Source of the DNA: Microvirga makkahensis
GTDB lineage: Bacteria; Pseudomonadota; Alphaproteobacteria; Rhizobiales; Beijerinckiaceae
Reading direction: 5' to 3'
DNA: 42,177 nucleotides
NCBI RefSeq assembly: GCF_009830105.1
Contig: NZ_WURB01000032.1
Location: forward strand, 1-42,177
In this document: positions 31,369 to 39,685 of the stretch, piece by piece
Position numbering within the stretch: position 1 is the stretch's first letter
Layout of the letters: each line of letters begins with the position of its first letter
Notes under the pieces: generated by a model
Seen by the model: the letters and a program-made list of their open reading frames with translations, nothing else
Database searches by the model: none
What the model was told of the DNA's origin: nothing
Position numbers and translations under genes: made by a program

Positions 31369-31947
31369 CTATGCCTCCCCGCTGGGACCCGCAGCCGCGT
31401 GCGCGGCTCCGTGGAGGTGGCGGTTGCCCCAACTCCGGAGGGCATTCTGCACGATGCTGGTTATCCTCCACGAGCCATCCACCTTGCCGAACATGAACTC
31501 ATAGGCCCCGCAAGAGTGGTAGAAGTCCTCGCCGGCTCCGCTGAAGTCACGGTCAAATCTCAGGATCAGGTAATTGCAGCGCCCGCGGACGACAGCCGCC
31601 TCACAGGACAGCAGCAAGTTCGAGAAGCTGTGATGCTTAGTGAGGGTGTCAGTGACACTCTGCCGGCGCTGAACGAATTCAGAGTTGGTCATCGTGCCGG
31701 GCTGCTCGCGCCCTGATGTGGAGTAGTCGATGAAGACCTCCGGTGCGAGGCAGTCCGCCATCGACGCCCAGTTCCGCTCATCGAACGCAAGGAAAAAGCG
31801 GCAGAGCAAGTCATTGATGGAGATGTGATCGAGAGCGTCCACGACTGCAATCCTCATCATCAAATAGGGCCCGTCACGCCGGGCATCACCAAACCGCATG
31901 CCGCGGGTCTTCAACGGCCGAGACACCAGGACGTTATGGATGGCCAC
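31369..31947 (-). CDS. NTF2/SnoaL-like protein
   Basis: A 192-residue protein. From about residue 31 it shows the SnoaL-like cone fold pattern: DALDHISINDLLCRFFLAFDERNW, FIDYSTSG and KVDGSWRITSIVQ near the end. Such proteins act as small hydratases, dehydratases or isomerases, or only bind ligands. GGAGAGGGG supports the ATG at 31947, although the first 30 residues lie before the domain and an ATG at 31857 is an alternative without a ribosome site. It is oriented leftwards after the TTT system 3 operon, about 70 bases downstream of tctA. Confidence 0.75.
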   Translation of the reverse strand: MAIHNVLVSRPLKTRGMRFGDARRDGPYLMMRIAVVDALDHISINDLLCRFFLAFDERNWASMADCLAPEVFIDYSTSGREQPGTMTNSEFVQRRQSVTDTLTKHHSFSNLLLSCEAAVVRGRCNYLILRFDRDFSGAGEDFYHSCGAYEFMFGKVDGSWRITSIVQNALRSWGNRHLHGAAHAAAGPSGEA

Positions 31948-32017
31948 AGCCCCTCTCCGGTAGCCGTGTCATGCTGAACCCCGCAGGAGGCTTCAGCTTA
32001 CGGATCCAGAAGCGGGT

Positions 32018-33529
32018 TCAGGGTACTTGTGGCGCTGCCGCCCTCACCTGCCTTGCGCGCCAGGACAGGACGAACGGAAGAACGGCAACCGCCGCAGCCA
32101 TGATCCACAGCACGATCGAGATGCTGCTCTGGAAGAGAATGGAGAGATCCCCACCGCTGATCGCCAAGGCGTTGCGCAGGTTCACTTCCATCACACGCCC
32201 AAGGACGAACCCCAGAATGATCGGGGCCATGTCGAAACCCAGCTTGCGCAGGAGCCACCCGACCACACCGATGCCGAGCATCATCAGGATCGACAGCATG
32301 CTGGCATGGGTTGAGTAGACGCCTACGATGGACAGCACCAGGATTCCAGGAACCAGGATCCAGTTCGGGAGTGTCAGCACCCGCGAGAACAGGCTCACGA
32401 GGGGCAGGTTCATGATCAGCAACAGAACATTGCCGATATAGAGCGACGCAATCAGCCCCCCGACCAGCTCAGGCCGCTCGGCGAAGAGTTGCGGCCCGGG
32501 CTGGATGTTGTAGAGCATCAGAGCCCCCAACATCACCGCAGTCGTGCCACTGCCCGGAACGCCAAGGGTCAGCATCGGAACGAATGCTCCGGCGGCCGTG
32601 GCGTTGTTCGCCGCCTCAGGAGCGGCAAGCCCGCGCACGTCGCCCTTGCCGAAGGTGCCGTCCCGGTCCGAGATCCGCTTTTCTGTCGTGTAGGAGACGG
32701 CACTGGCGACTGAGGCCCCGGTTCCCGGCAGCACGCCGACGACGAACCCGATGACGGAGCCCCTGAGCGTGGCCCCGGTGCAGCGGACGATGTCAGCCCA
32801 ACGGGCGAAGGTGCGGCCCGCGATCCTGATGACCGATCCCCCGGACGCCTGATGCTCGAGCATCAGCATGGCCTCGGAGATGGAGAACAGGCCGATCACG
32901 AGCACGACGAACTCGATCCCGTCTCCAAGTTCCGGCTCGTCGAAGGTGAACCGGTAGGCGCCGGAGGTCGCGTCGAGGCCGACGGTCGCGAGCATCAGTC
33001 CGATGACGCAGCCGATCAGGGTCTTCACCGGCTGGCTGCCCACCATCGACCCAAGGGTCACGAAGGCGAAGATCATGAGGACGAAGTACTCGGCAGGACC
33101 GAAGCCAACGGCCAGGCCGCTCAGAAGCGGGGCAAAAAACGTCAGGCCCACGACGCCCAGAATGCCCCCGACGAAGGACGACAATCCGCTGATCATCAGG
33201 GCTTCGCCCGCCCGGCCCTGGCGGGCCAAGGGATTGCCATCGAGAGCCGTCATGACGGCGCCAGCATCACCAGGGACGTTCAACAGGATGGACGAAATCC
33301 GCCCACCGTATTCGGCGCCGGAGTAGATCCCGGCCAGGAGGATCATCGTGCTCTCGGCCGGCAGTCCCATCGTATAAGCGATGGGAAGGAGCAGTGCGAT
33401 CCCGTTGATCGGACCGATCGCGGGCAAAGCGCCGATCATGGTGCCGAGGAAGCATCCCACGAAACCGATGACGATGTTCATGGGGCTGAGCGCGACCGAA
33501 AATCCGGTCCAGAGATAGCTAAGGTCCAT
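32018..33529 (-). CDS. tctA: Tricarboxylate transporter large permease subunit TctA (system 3)
   Basis: A 503-residue TctA protein. Landmarks are GCFLGTMIGALPAIGPINGIALLLP, EYGGRISSILLNVPGDAGAV with DGNPLARQGRAGEAL, then GVLPGTGASVASAVSY and LGVPGSGTTAVMLGAL. About twelve membrane segments are expected. AGGAAAT precedes the ATG. It is third in tctC-tctB-tctA, which is divergent from tctDE as in the citrate-inducible locus of Salmonella. The binding protein of this system has the citrate-type N-terminus, so citrate or a related tricarboxylate is the best guess. Confidence 0.95.
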   Translation of the reverse strand: MDLSYLWTGFSVALSPMNIVIGFVGCFLGTMIGALPAIGPINGIALLLPIAYTMGLPAESTMILLAGIYSGAEYGGRISSILLNVPGDAGAVMTALDGNPLARQGRAGEALMISGLSSFVGGILGVVGLTFFAPLLSGLAVGFGPAEYFVLMIFAFVTLGSMVGSQPVKTLIGCVIGLMLATVGLDATSGAYRFTFDEPELGDGIEFVVLVIGLFSISEAMLMLEHQASGGSVIRIAGRTFARWADIVRCTGATLRGSVIGFVVGVLPGTGASVASAVSYTTEKRISDRDGTFGKGDVRGLAAPEAANNATAAGAFVPMLTLGVPGSGTTAVMLGALMLYNIQPGPQLFAERPELVGGLIASLYIGNVLLLIMNLPLVSLFSRVLTLPNWILVPGILVLSIVGVYSTHASMLSILMMLGIGVVGWLLRKLGFDMAPIILGFVLGRVMEVNLRNALAISGGDLSILFQSSISIVLWIMAAAVAVLPFVLSWRARQVRAAAPQVP

Positions 33530-33546
33530 GTTCGCAATTTCCTATC

Positions 33547-34014
33547 TCAGAAACCGAAGACACTTCCGCCCGGCAGGTAGACCTCGAGCAGGTAACGGAA
33601 CAGCACGAACCAGAGAGCGGCCTGCACTGCCCCGGAAATGAGGGCAAGGCGCCAGGAAGCCCCGAAAATCCGCCCCACTCCGGTCACCAGCAACGTTACC
33701 GCAAGGGCGAAGCCGAGGGGCTCCATGAGGATCGTAGCGACGAGCACGAGCCCGGGGACGGCAATCGAGCTTGCGAGCAGCCTCCCCTTGGGCCATGGCT
33801 CGGAGCCGCCAGGCCTGAAGAAATAAATCAGCGACAGCAGCGCAAGCACACCCGCCAGGATCAGCGGGAACACACGAGGCCCGAGAGGATCCGACGAGAA
33901 CGAGTATGAAATACGGCTCGCATCGAGCCCATACAGAACAGCAAGAGCGAAGAGGACGACCGCGCCCACGCGATCACTCCTCACCGCTCCACGAGGACCG
34001 GTTGAGGTTGTCAT
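33547..34014 (-). CDS. tctB: Tricarboxylate transporter small permease subunit TctB (system 3)
   Basis: A 155-residue membrane protein with helices at about residues 14-30, 46-64, 82-115 (probably two) and 122-145, fitting TctB. CGGAG lies before the ATG. It is 17 bases before tctA and 57 bases after tctC, with a hairpin in the latter gap. Confidence 0.9.
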   Translation of the reverse strand: MTTSTGPRGAVRSDRVGAVVLFALAVLYGLDASRISYSFSSDPLGPRVFPLILAGVLALLSLIYFFRPGGSEPWPKGRLLASSIAVPGLVLVATILMEPLGFALAVTLLVTGVGRIFGASWRLALISGAVQAALWFVLFRYLLEVYLPGGSVFGF

Positions 34015-34035
34015 GACTGGCTCCGATACAGAAAA

Positions 34036-34060
34036 CGCGACCCCATTGCCTGGGGCCGCG
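34036..34060 (-). repeat. Intercistronic hairpin between tctC and tctB (system 3)
   Basis: CGCG and CCCC (34036-34044, one mismatched base between them) pair with GGGG and CGCG (34052-34060) around a 7-base loop. It lies right after the tctC stop, as in system 1, with no U-run. It probably protects the tctC 3' end so that binding protein outnumbers permease. Confidence 0.55.
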
Positions 34061-34071
34061 TGGTTGGTGGA

Positions 34072-35040
34072 TCAGAGACCCGCTTCAGCAGCGAGGGTCT
34101 TGAACTTCTTCACATCGTTCTTGACGATCTTGTCGAAGTCCGCACCAATCACCGTATAGGGATACAGGCCCCGCTCCTCGCGCTCCTTGGCGAATTCGGG
34201 CGATTTGGCCAGCTTTTGGAACGTGTCGACCCAGGACTGATAGTCCGCGTCTGAGACCTTGCCGCCGAGGTAATAGCCGCGCCAGACAACCCAGTCGAAG
34301 TCGAAGCCCTGCTCCTTCGCGGTCGGCACATCCTTCAGGTCACCGGGCAGCCGCTCCGGAGCCATGACCCCGAGGATGCGCACCTTACCGGCCTGATGGT
34401 GCTTCGCCATCTCGGAGGCCTCACCGGCGCCGATCTTGATGTGCCCGCCTTGTAGCGCCGTCAGCACTGCACCGCCGCCCTCCAGGGCGACATAGCGGAT
34501 CTTTTTGGGATCCTGGTCGGCGCTCTTGGCGATGATAGCCGCCTTCATCCAGTCCTGGCTTCCGACCGCCCCACCGCCACCGATGGCGAAATCGTTCGGG
34601 GCCTTCTTGTAGGCCTCCACCAGGTCCTTCATGGTCTTGTAGGGAGAGTCTGCGGCCACGACGATCACGCCGTAGTCCGCTCCGAGAGCGCCCAGCCACC
34701 GCACGGCGTTCTCGTCGTACTGTCCGAACTTACCCTGGGCCAGGAGCAGCGCGGAACCGGTGGAAGCGGCAGTAATCAGCGTGGGATCGCTGGAGCGCTT
34801 GCCGACAACATGGTTGTAGGCGACAGCTCCGACACCGCCCTCCATGTAGGTGACCGGCATCGGCTTGTCGATAAGCTTGGCTGCCAGGAGCGAGTTGGCT
34901 GCAAGGCGGCAGGTCACGTCAAAGCCGCCGCCCGGCTTGGCTCCCGCCAGGCACTCCGTCTTTTCCGGAGCAGCCAGTGCGGCACCTGCCAGAACACCTG
35001 CGACGCCAAATACAGCCGCCTGCAATACGAGCTTCTTCAT
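34072..35040 (-). CDS. tctC: Tricarboxylate-binding protein TctC (system 3)
   Basis: A 322-residue periplasmic binding protein. A Sec signal ends near AALAAPEK, and the mature N-terminus TECLAGAKPGGGFDVTCRL closely follows the citrate-type TctC pattern, with two Cys residues likely to form a disulfide. YMEGGVGAVAYN is the NxxGGxG region and DVPTAKEQGFDFDW is the usual C-terminal-domain motif. The start is ATG 35040 after GGAAGAAAC; the six-residue longer frame is not needed. It is first in tctCBA and divergent from tctDE, with a direct repeat in the gap that suits TctD. Confidence 0.94.
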   Translation of the reverse strand: MKKLVLQAAVFGVAGVLAGAALAAPEKTECLAGAKPGGGFDVTCRLAANSLLAAKLIDKPMPVTYMEGGVGAVAYNHVVGKRSSDPTLITAASTGSALLLAQGKFGQYDENAVRWLGALGADYGVIVVAADSPYKTMKDLVEAYKKAPNDFAIGGGGAVGSQDWMKAAIIAKSADQDPKKIRYVALEGGGAVLTALQGGHIKIGAGEASEMAKHHQAGKVRILGVMAPERLPGDLKDVPTAKEQGFDFDWVVWRGYYLGGKVSDADYQSWVDTFQKLAKSPEFAKEREERGLYPYTVIGADFDKIVKNDVKKFKTLAAEAGL

Positions 35041-35113
35041 TGTTTCTTCCCTATACAATTGTGGACGTTACGCTCTGTCTGTACCGAGCTTGCCGCACAC
35101 GTTAGGGTCGAAA

Positions 35114-35135
35114 CCTGTCATTCACCTGTCATTGA
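35114..35135. promoter_or_regulatory. Tandem 11-bp repeat, probable TctD binding site
   Basis: CCTGTCATTCA (35114-35124) is followed directly by CCTGTCATTGA (35125-35135), ten of eleven bases identical. Head-to-tail half-sites with an 11-bp period are typical for OmpR-family response regulators. The site lies in the tctC-tctD gap, 74 bases before tctC and 15 bases before tctD, so it could control both directions. Confidence 0.55.
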
Positions 35136-35149
35136 AGGTGACGGAAGGC

Positions 35150-35827
35150 ATGCGCATTTTTCTGGTTGAGGACACGCGTGACGTCGCGGAGGCGATCATC
35201 GAGCAATTCGCCAGGATTGGCCACGCCGTGGATTGGGAGGCGGACGGTGAGGCCGCTGCGGCCACGCTCGGTGAAACGGCATACGACCTTGTCATTCTGG
35301 ACGTGATGCTTCCCGGCCGGAGCGGGTTCGCCATCCTGCGGCATCTTCGCTCCATCGGCAGCACGACACCTGTCTTGATGCTCACCGCCCGCTCCGAGGT
35401 GGACGACCGGGTGAGCGCGCTCGACATCGGTGCCGACGATTACCTGGTGAAGCCCTTCGACTTTCGGGAGCTGGAAGCCCGCGCCCGAGCCTTGCTGCGC
35501 CGACGCCAGGGCAATGCCACCAACCTCCTCGCCTGCGGGGACATCTGCATCGATCAGTCCGCGCGCACCGTGCGGGTTGGCCAACGCGAGGTCCACCTGA
35601 CGCGCCGCGAGGTGACTCTGCTCGAGATCCTGGCCTCGCGGCCTGGCCGTGTCTTCAGCAAAGACGACCTGCTGGACCAGGTCTTCGGCTATGACGAGGA
35701 GGCCCCCTCCTTCAACGCCGTGGAGCTTTACATCGGCCGCCTGCGAAAGAAGCTACAAGGCGCAACGGCCCAGATCGTGACGGTCCGGGGCTTCGGATAT
35801 CAGTTGGTCCCCCATGGCTCGTCGTGA
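35150..35827 (+). CDS. tctD: Response regulator TctD (OmpR family)
   Basis: A 225-residue OmpR-type regulator. The receiver domain has acidic residues Glu7-Asp8, the phospho-acceptor Asp51 (VILDVMLPGRSG) and Lys in YLVKPFDF. The C-terminal winged helix (about residues 125-222) has HLTRREVTLLEIL, GRVFSKDDLLDQVFG, NAVELYIGRLRKKL and VRGFGYQL. The start is ATG 35150 (MRIFLVEDTR) with GAAGGTGA upstream; the long upstream frame overlaps tctC and is rejected. It is phosphorylated by the overlapping TctE and should activate tctCBA when substrate is present. Confidence 0.95.
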   Translation: MRIFLVEDTRDVAEAIIEQFARIGHAVDWEADGEAAAATLGETAYDLVILDVMLPGRSGFAILRHLRSIGSTTPVLMLTARSEVDDRVSALDIGADDYLVKPFDFRELEARARALLRRRQGNATNLLACGDICIDQSARTVRVGQREVHLTRREVTLLEILASRPGRVFSKDDLLDQVFGYDEEAPSFNAVELYIGRLRKKLQGATAQIVTVRGFGYQLVPHGSS

Positions 35828-37196
35828 ACCATCTCTTTTTGCTCGGCTGATCGTCCTCATCTCGCTGGTGCTGACGCTCGGGGCGGCCGCGCTCACGACG
35901 GCAGCCTGGTACTACGCCCGGGAGGCGGCGAACGAGGCGTATGACCGCCTTTTGGTCGGCGCTGCCTACCAGATGGCGGAAGCAGTCAATGTGCAGGGTG
36001 GAGTGCTGACCGTGGAGTTGCCGGTGTCCGCCTTCGAGTTGCTGGCGCTCTCAGAGCGGGATCGCATCTTCTACAAGATCGTCGACACCCGTGGGCGCAC
36101 GCTGACAGGCTACGGCGATCTTGCTACTCCGGAAAGCGAAGCCCCCGCTCTTGGTGGCCCGGACGTGCAGGATGGAAAGTTTAAGGGTACGGCCGTTCGC
36201 ATGGCAAGGACGGCCCGCCACTTTTCCGATCCGTCGGTACGGGGGCGTGTTGACGTGGTTGTGGCGCAGACCACCGAGGCGCGGACGACGCTCGCCCGCG
36301 AACTGACCCTTCGGGCCGTGGCGTTAATCATGGTCATGAGCGCCCTGGCACTTGGCGGGGCCGTCTTTGCGATCCGCTACGCCCTCCGGCCTATCGGTCG
36401 GGTCGGCACGGCGCTGCTGGATCGTGATCCCCACGACGTGACACCCGTATCCGTCAGCACTCCGCGGGAGCTGCGCCCGTTTGTGTCTGCGACGAATGAG
36501 TTCATCACGCGGCTCAGGAGCCGGATGGACCTGATGCAGCAATTCATCGCCGATGCGGCCCACCAGATCCGCACCCCCCTCACCGCTCTAAAGGCCCAAC
36601 TCGAGCTCCTGTCCCGCCAAGCCATGGACCCCCAGGGACGACAGCACCTCTGTCGGGTGCAGGAGCGTGTCGATCAACTCTCACGGCTGGCGAACCAGTT
36701 GCTCAGCCATGCCATGGTCAACCACCGCGCGGGAGCGGTGCCGTTCGAGTCTGTCGACGTCGTCGAGGTCGTCAGGCGCGCGATCCGCGAGGCCGTCCCG
36801 GACACCCTTGACCGTGACATCGTGACGGCCCTGGAGCTGCCTCCGCTTCCCGTGGAGGTGGAGGGTGACGCGATCAGCCTGAAGGAAGCGGTCAAGAACG
36901 TGATCGACAATGCGGTCCGCCATGGGGCTGCCACGCAGCTCACGCTTCGCGTGCGCGAGCAGCCGAGAATGGTGGAAATCGAGGTTGAGGACGACGGGCC
37001 CGGCATTCCGCCGGAGCTATGGTCCCAAGTCACGGAACGGTTCGGATCGTCGTCGTCCGCTGGATCCGGCCTGGGCCTCTCCATTGCCGCCGATGTCCTG
37101 TCCGCTCATGGGGGAGGCCTCGGTTTCCAGAACCGGGCTGGTGGCAGCTTTGCCGTGATCATGCGCCTGCCGAATGAGATGAGGCAAAACCGATGA
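35814..37196 (+). CDS. tctE: Sensor histidine kinase TctE
   Basis: A 460-residue inner-membrane sensor kinase. TM1 is at about residues 10-32, then a periplasmic domain of about 130 residues and TM2 at about 165-186. The dimerisation domain carries phospho-acceptor His250 (FIADAAHQIRTPLTALKAQL). The ATPase domain has KEAVKNVIDNAVRHG (N box), VEDDGPGIP (G1) and GSGLGLSIAADVL (G2). It overlaps tctD by 14 bases and the following binding-protein gene by four (ATGA), so all three are translated together. It should sense a tricarboxylate outside the membrane, perhaps with the help of the downstream binding protein. Confidence 0.95.
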   Translation: MARREPSLFARLIVLISLVLTLGAAALTTAAWYYAREAANEAYDRLLVGAAYQMAEAVNVQGGVLTVELPVSAFELLALSERDRIFYKIVDTRGRTLTGYGDLATPESEAPALGGPDVQDGKFKGTAVRMARTARHFSDPSVRGRVDVVVAQTTEARTTLARELTLRAVALIMVMSALALGGAVFAIRYALRPIGRVGTALLDRDPHDVTPVSVSTPRELRPFVSATNEFITRLRSRMDLMQQFIADAAHQIRTPLTALKAQLELLSRQAMDPQGRQHLCRVQERVDQLSRLANQLLSHAMVNHRAGAVPFESVDVVEVVRRAIREAVPDTLDRDIVTALELPPLPVEVEGDAISLKEAVKNVIDNAVRHGAATQLTLRVREQPRMVEIEVEDDGPGIPPELWSQVTERFGSSSSAGSGLGLSIAADVLSAHGGGLGFQNRAGGSFAVIMRLPNEMRQNR

Positions 37197-38302
37197 AGAA
37201 CCGAGGAACGTTACTTCACCACGGCATCGCGGGCCTATGTCTGCTCTGGTCGCTGATCATGGTGATGGCTAGCAAGGTACATGCCGAAGAGCCCAAGACT
37301 TTCCCTGCCTTGCTGCCCGAACAGGAGGCCCTGTCGGTTCACGCAGCAACCGACCTGTTAGCCATGGAGCCGCTGATCCGCGGTTTCCAAAACCTGTACC
37401 CCAACACCAGGGTTGAGTTCGTTGAATATGTCACGAATGACCTCTATGCCGCTGCCGCAGAGGCCTGCCAGGGTGGGCAGGCCTTGGGAGACGTCTTCCT
37501 GTCGTCGTCCGTTGATCAGTTGGTGAAGCTTGCCAATGACGGCTGTGCCCGTGACATCCGCTCACCCGAGACAGTGACGGCGCCCCCCTGGGCCAACTGG
37601 CGGAATGAGGTCTTCGGGTTCACCTTTGAACCGGTCGTGTTCGTCTACAACCGTGGGAAATTGCCCGCTGAGGATGTTCCGAGCACCCACCTCGAATTGG
37701 CCGACCTGCTGCGTTTGAGGCCTGAGGCCTACCGCGGCCGGGTCGGGACCTACGACATTCGCCAATCCGGCATCGGCTATCTCCTTGCATTCAATGACTC
37801 GCAGCAGACGACCACCACCTATGGCCGCCTTCTTGAAAGCCTCGGACGCTCCCAGGCCGTCGTCCGGTGCTGCACGAGCGAGATCCTCGATGAACTTGAG
37901 GCGGGGCGGATCCTCATTGGTTACAACATGCTGGCATCCTACGCCTACGCCCGCGTGCGCGCCGGAGCGGACCTCGGGATCGTCATGCCAGCCGACTACA
38001 CCCTTGTGCTCAGCCGGGGCGCGATGGTTCCGTCCCGAGCCCGGAATGCCGACGCCGCAGCGAGATTCGTGAGCTATCTCCTGTCAGCGCGCGGACAGGA
38101 GGTGGCACAACGGGAAGGCTTCTTTTTCGGCTTTGGTGGCGAAACCCCACCCGGCATCGAGGGGGCGTCCTCAATCATTCAAACCGGCGTTGCCCGTCCG
38201 ATCACGATCAGCCCAGCGCTGCTTGCGGTCCAGGACGACGAAAGGCGCAGGCGCTTTATTGCGGATTGGAGCCGCTCACTCGTGGAGATGTCCCCGGAGT
38301 AG
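37193..38302 (+). CDS. ABC-type extracellular solute-binding protein coupled to TctE
   Basis: A 369-residue periplasmic protein of the family 1 (iron/thiamine/AfuA-like) binding-protein fold. The signal peptide ends near residue 31 (SKVHAEEP). Landmarks are LSVHAATDLLAMEPLIRGFQ, NTRVEFVEYVTNDLY, GDVFLSSSVDQLVKLANDG, FEPVVFVYNR, RVGTYDIRQSGIGYL and AARFVSYLLSARGQEVAQREGFF. No ABC permease or ATPase gene is adjacent. The ATG overlaps the tctE stop. An orphan binding protein tied to a sensor kinase suggests a periplasmic co-sensor that presents the ligand to TctE; a transport role with distant ABC genes is the alternative. Confidence 0.88.
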   Translation: MKNRGTLLHHGIAGLCLLWSLIMVMASKVHAEEPKTFPALLPEQEALSVHAATDLLAMEPLIRGFQNLYPNTRVEFVEYVTNDLYAAAAEACQGGQALGDVFLSSSVDQLVKLANDGCARDIRSPETVTAPPWANWRNEVFGFTFEPVVFVYNRGKLPAEDVPSTHLELADLLRLRPEAYRGRVGTYDIRQSGIGYLLAFNDSQQTTTTYGRLLESLGRSQAVVRCCTSEILDELEAGRILIGYNMLASYAYARVRAGADLGIVMPADYTLVLSRGAMVPSRARNADAAARFVSYLLSARGQEVAQREGFFFGFGGETPPGIEGASSIIQTGVARPITISPALLAVQDDERRRRFIADWSRSLVEMSPE

Positions 38303-38617
38303 CAAGAACTGGTCTATTAGGGGTGCCGTGCGCCTAACGTCCGAGGCGCCGACCATCCTGCCAACAGGCGTCAAGATCTCACCCTCCCAGGTTTATAGCC
38401 TGATCCAAATTTTGAACCCTGCGTCGATCCTGACTACGGGAAGGTCTGCGTTAGGTCAGGCCGTGACATTCGTTCACTGACGGGAACCTCCGGTATTCCT
38501 GTTCAATGCGGAAGTTCGGCCCAGGTCCGGAAATGCCAGGAGCGGTCATTCTGCATCCGCTACATCGACCTCACGCTTCGATCCTCTACGGACACACGAC
38601 ACGCATTGCCCACGTCC
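38303..38617. other. Intergenic region without recognised genes
   Basis: 315 bases between the binding-protein stop and the convergent NTF2-like gene. Short open frames on both strands have no ribosome site or recognisable product. No clear terminator hairpin with a T-run was found. Confidence 0.45.
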
Positions 38618-39061
38618 TCACGGGGTGCAGGCCTGGGCAATCGAAAGGCTGTTCTCGCAGAGGCGGTGCCGGGTAATCCGGCCGTTCTTGACGGTCAGCT
38701 GCAGGACGAACGGCCCCTCGAAGGACTTTCCCGTTGCGCGCACGGTGCCCGACACGTGCCCCATCAGGACAGCGTCGGCGCCGTCGACGAGGAATGTGTC
38801 GACGGAGGCGCGCGCGTCCTCGGGCACGGTGTATTCCATCAATTCCGTGAACTGAGCGGCGCATTCGGCGGCGGTGGAGCGCGGACGGATCCATGGAGCG
38901 GCGGGGTTCTCGGCAAGCACCCAGTCGACCTCGTCGGCGAAGAGCGTGACGAGCCGCTCGGTGTCACCAGCCAGGCGGGCGGCCAGGAACTCTTGCACGA
39001 CGGCTCGGGTGGTCTCGGCGGCGGGTGCTGAACTCTCCGTCATGGCGGACTTAAAGGTCAT
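38618..39061 (-). CDS. NTF2/SnoaL-like protein (ketosteroid-isomerase-like fold)
   Basis: A 147-residue cytosolic protein with the SnoaL/NTF2-like pattern: TTRAVVQEFLAARLAGDTERLVTLF, DEVDWVLAE, then a beta-rich end with GPFVLQLTVKNGRITRHRLCEN. The start is ATG 39061 with GAGGAGA upstream; a longer frame lacks homology and is rejected. Members are often annotated as nuclear transport factor 2 family; the substrate, if any, is unknown. It stands alone between unrelated genes. Confidence 0.85.
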   Translation of the reverse strand: MTFKSAMTESSAPAAETTRAVVQEFLAARLAGDTERLVTLFADEVDWVLAENPAAPWIRPRSTAAECAAQFTELMEYTVPEDARASVDTFLVDGADAVLMGHVSGTVRATGKSFEGPFVLQLTVKNGRITRHRLCENSLSIAQACTP

Positions 39062-39330
39062 GGTGCTCTCCTCGCTGTTGTGGCCGGATCCCGGCGGGCT
39101 CCGTTGATGAGCTTGATCCTGCATCAGGAGGGGAAGGCGGTCGATTACGCCGGAGGTAATGAGCGGCAAACATTCGGGGGACGCACGATTTTCGGTGGAG
39201 GTCCGGGGAGAACGGCGTGTCACGGCCAACTCGCACCAAAGTGACGGTCTACGTTGTCGCCTGATTGCCATTCGTCGCCGACGTTCAACCGAACATCCCC
39301 GGAGGACCGCAAAGGATCAGGCCGAGAGAT

Positions 39331-39669
39331 CCCGTGCCGTTGAATCTTCGTGTTCTTCTCGACCGCCCCCGCGTCCTCATCGACAGGGCCGGGTTCAGCG
39401 AACTGGAGTTCAGCTTCGCCTTCGCGACGGCAGCGATCGTGATGATCATCACGACACGCTTCGCCAAGCGGTTCGTTGCCCGTTGGGGAAACGCCGGCAC
39501 TCTCCTGAGAGGCATGGTGATGCTACTTGTGGGCGCCGGGCTCCTGAGCATCGGGCAGGTTTTCGGGACCCCATCCTTTTGGACGTTCCTCGCTCCCGTG
39601 TGGGTCATGGCCATCGTCGTCCTGACCGCACTGGGATGGTTGCGTTATCGGAGCCCTCCGCAGACATGA
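39331..39669 (+). pseudogene. Internal fragment of a Bcr/CflA-type MFS drug transporter
   Basis: About 100 residues resemble the middle of a Bcr/CflA major facilitator: VLIDRAGFSELEFSFAFATA, VMIITTRFAKRFVARWG, TLLRGMVMLLVGAGLLSIGQ and SFWTFLAPVWVMAI. Full members have about 400 residues and 12 helices, whereas this piece starts inside the protein and ends after roughly three helices. It is a relic, next to the convergent LysR gene. Confidence 0.65.
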
Positions 39670-39685
39670 TCGAACCCCAGGAAAA

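Noticed and set aside
31975..32020. Inverted repeat TGAACC/GGTTCA around the tctA stop as a terminator
   Set aside because: The arms contain a bulge, are 27 bases apart and overlap the stop codon; no T-run follows. Too weak to list.
35051..35060. CTATACAATT before tctC of system 3 as a fifth TTGTATAC operator
   Set aside because: It matches only seven of eight bases, overlaps the region just before the ribosome site and lies in a locus already governed by TctDE.
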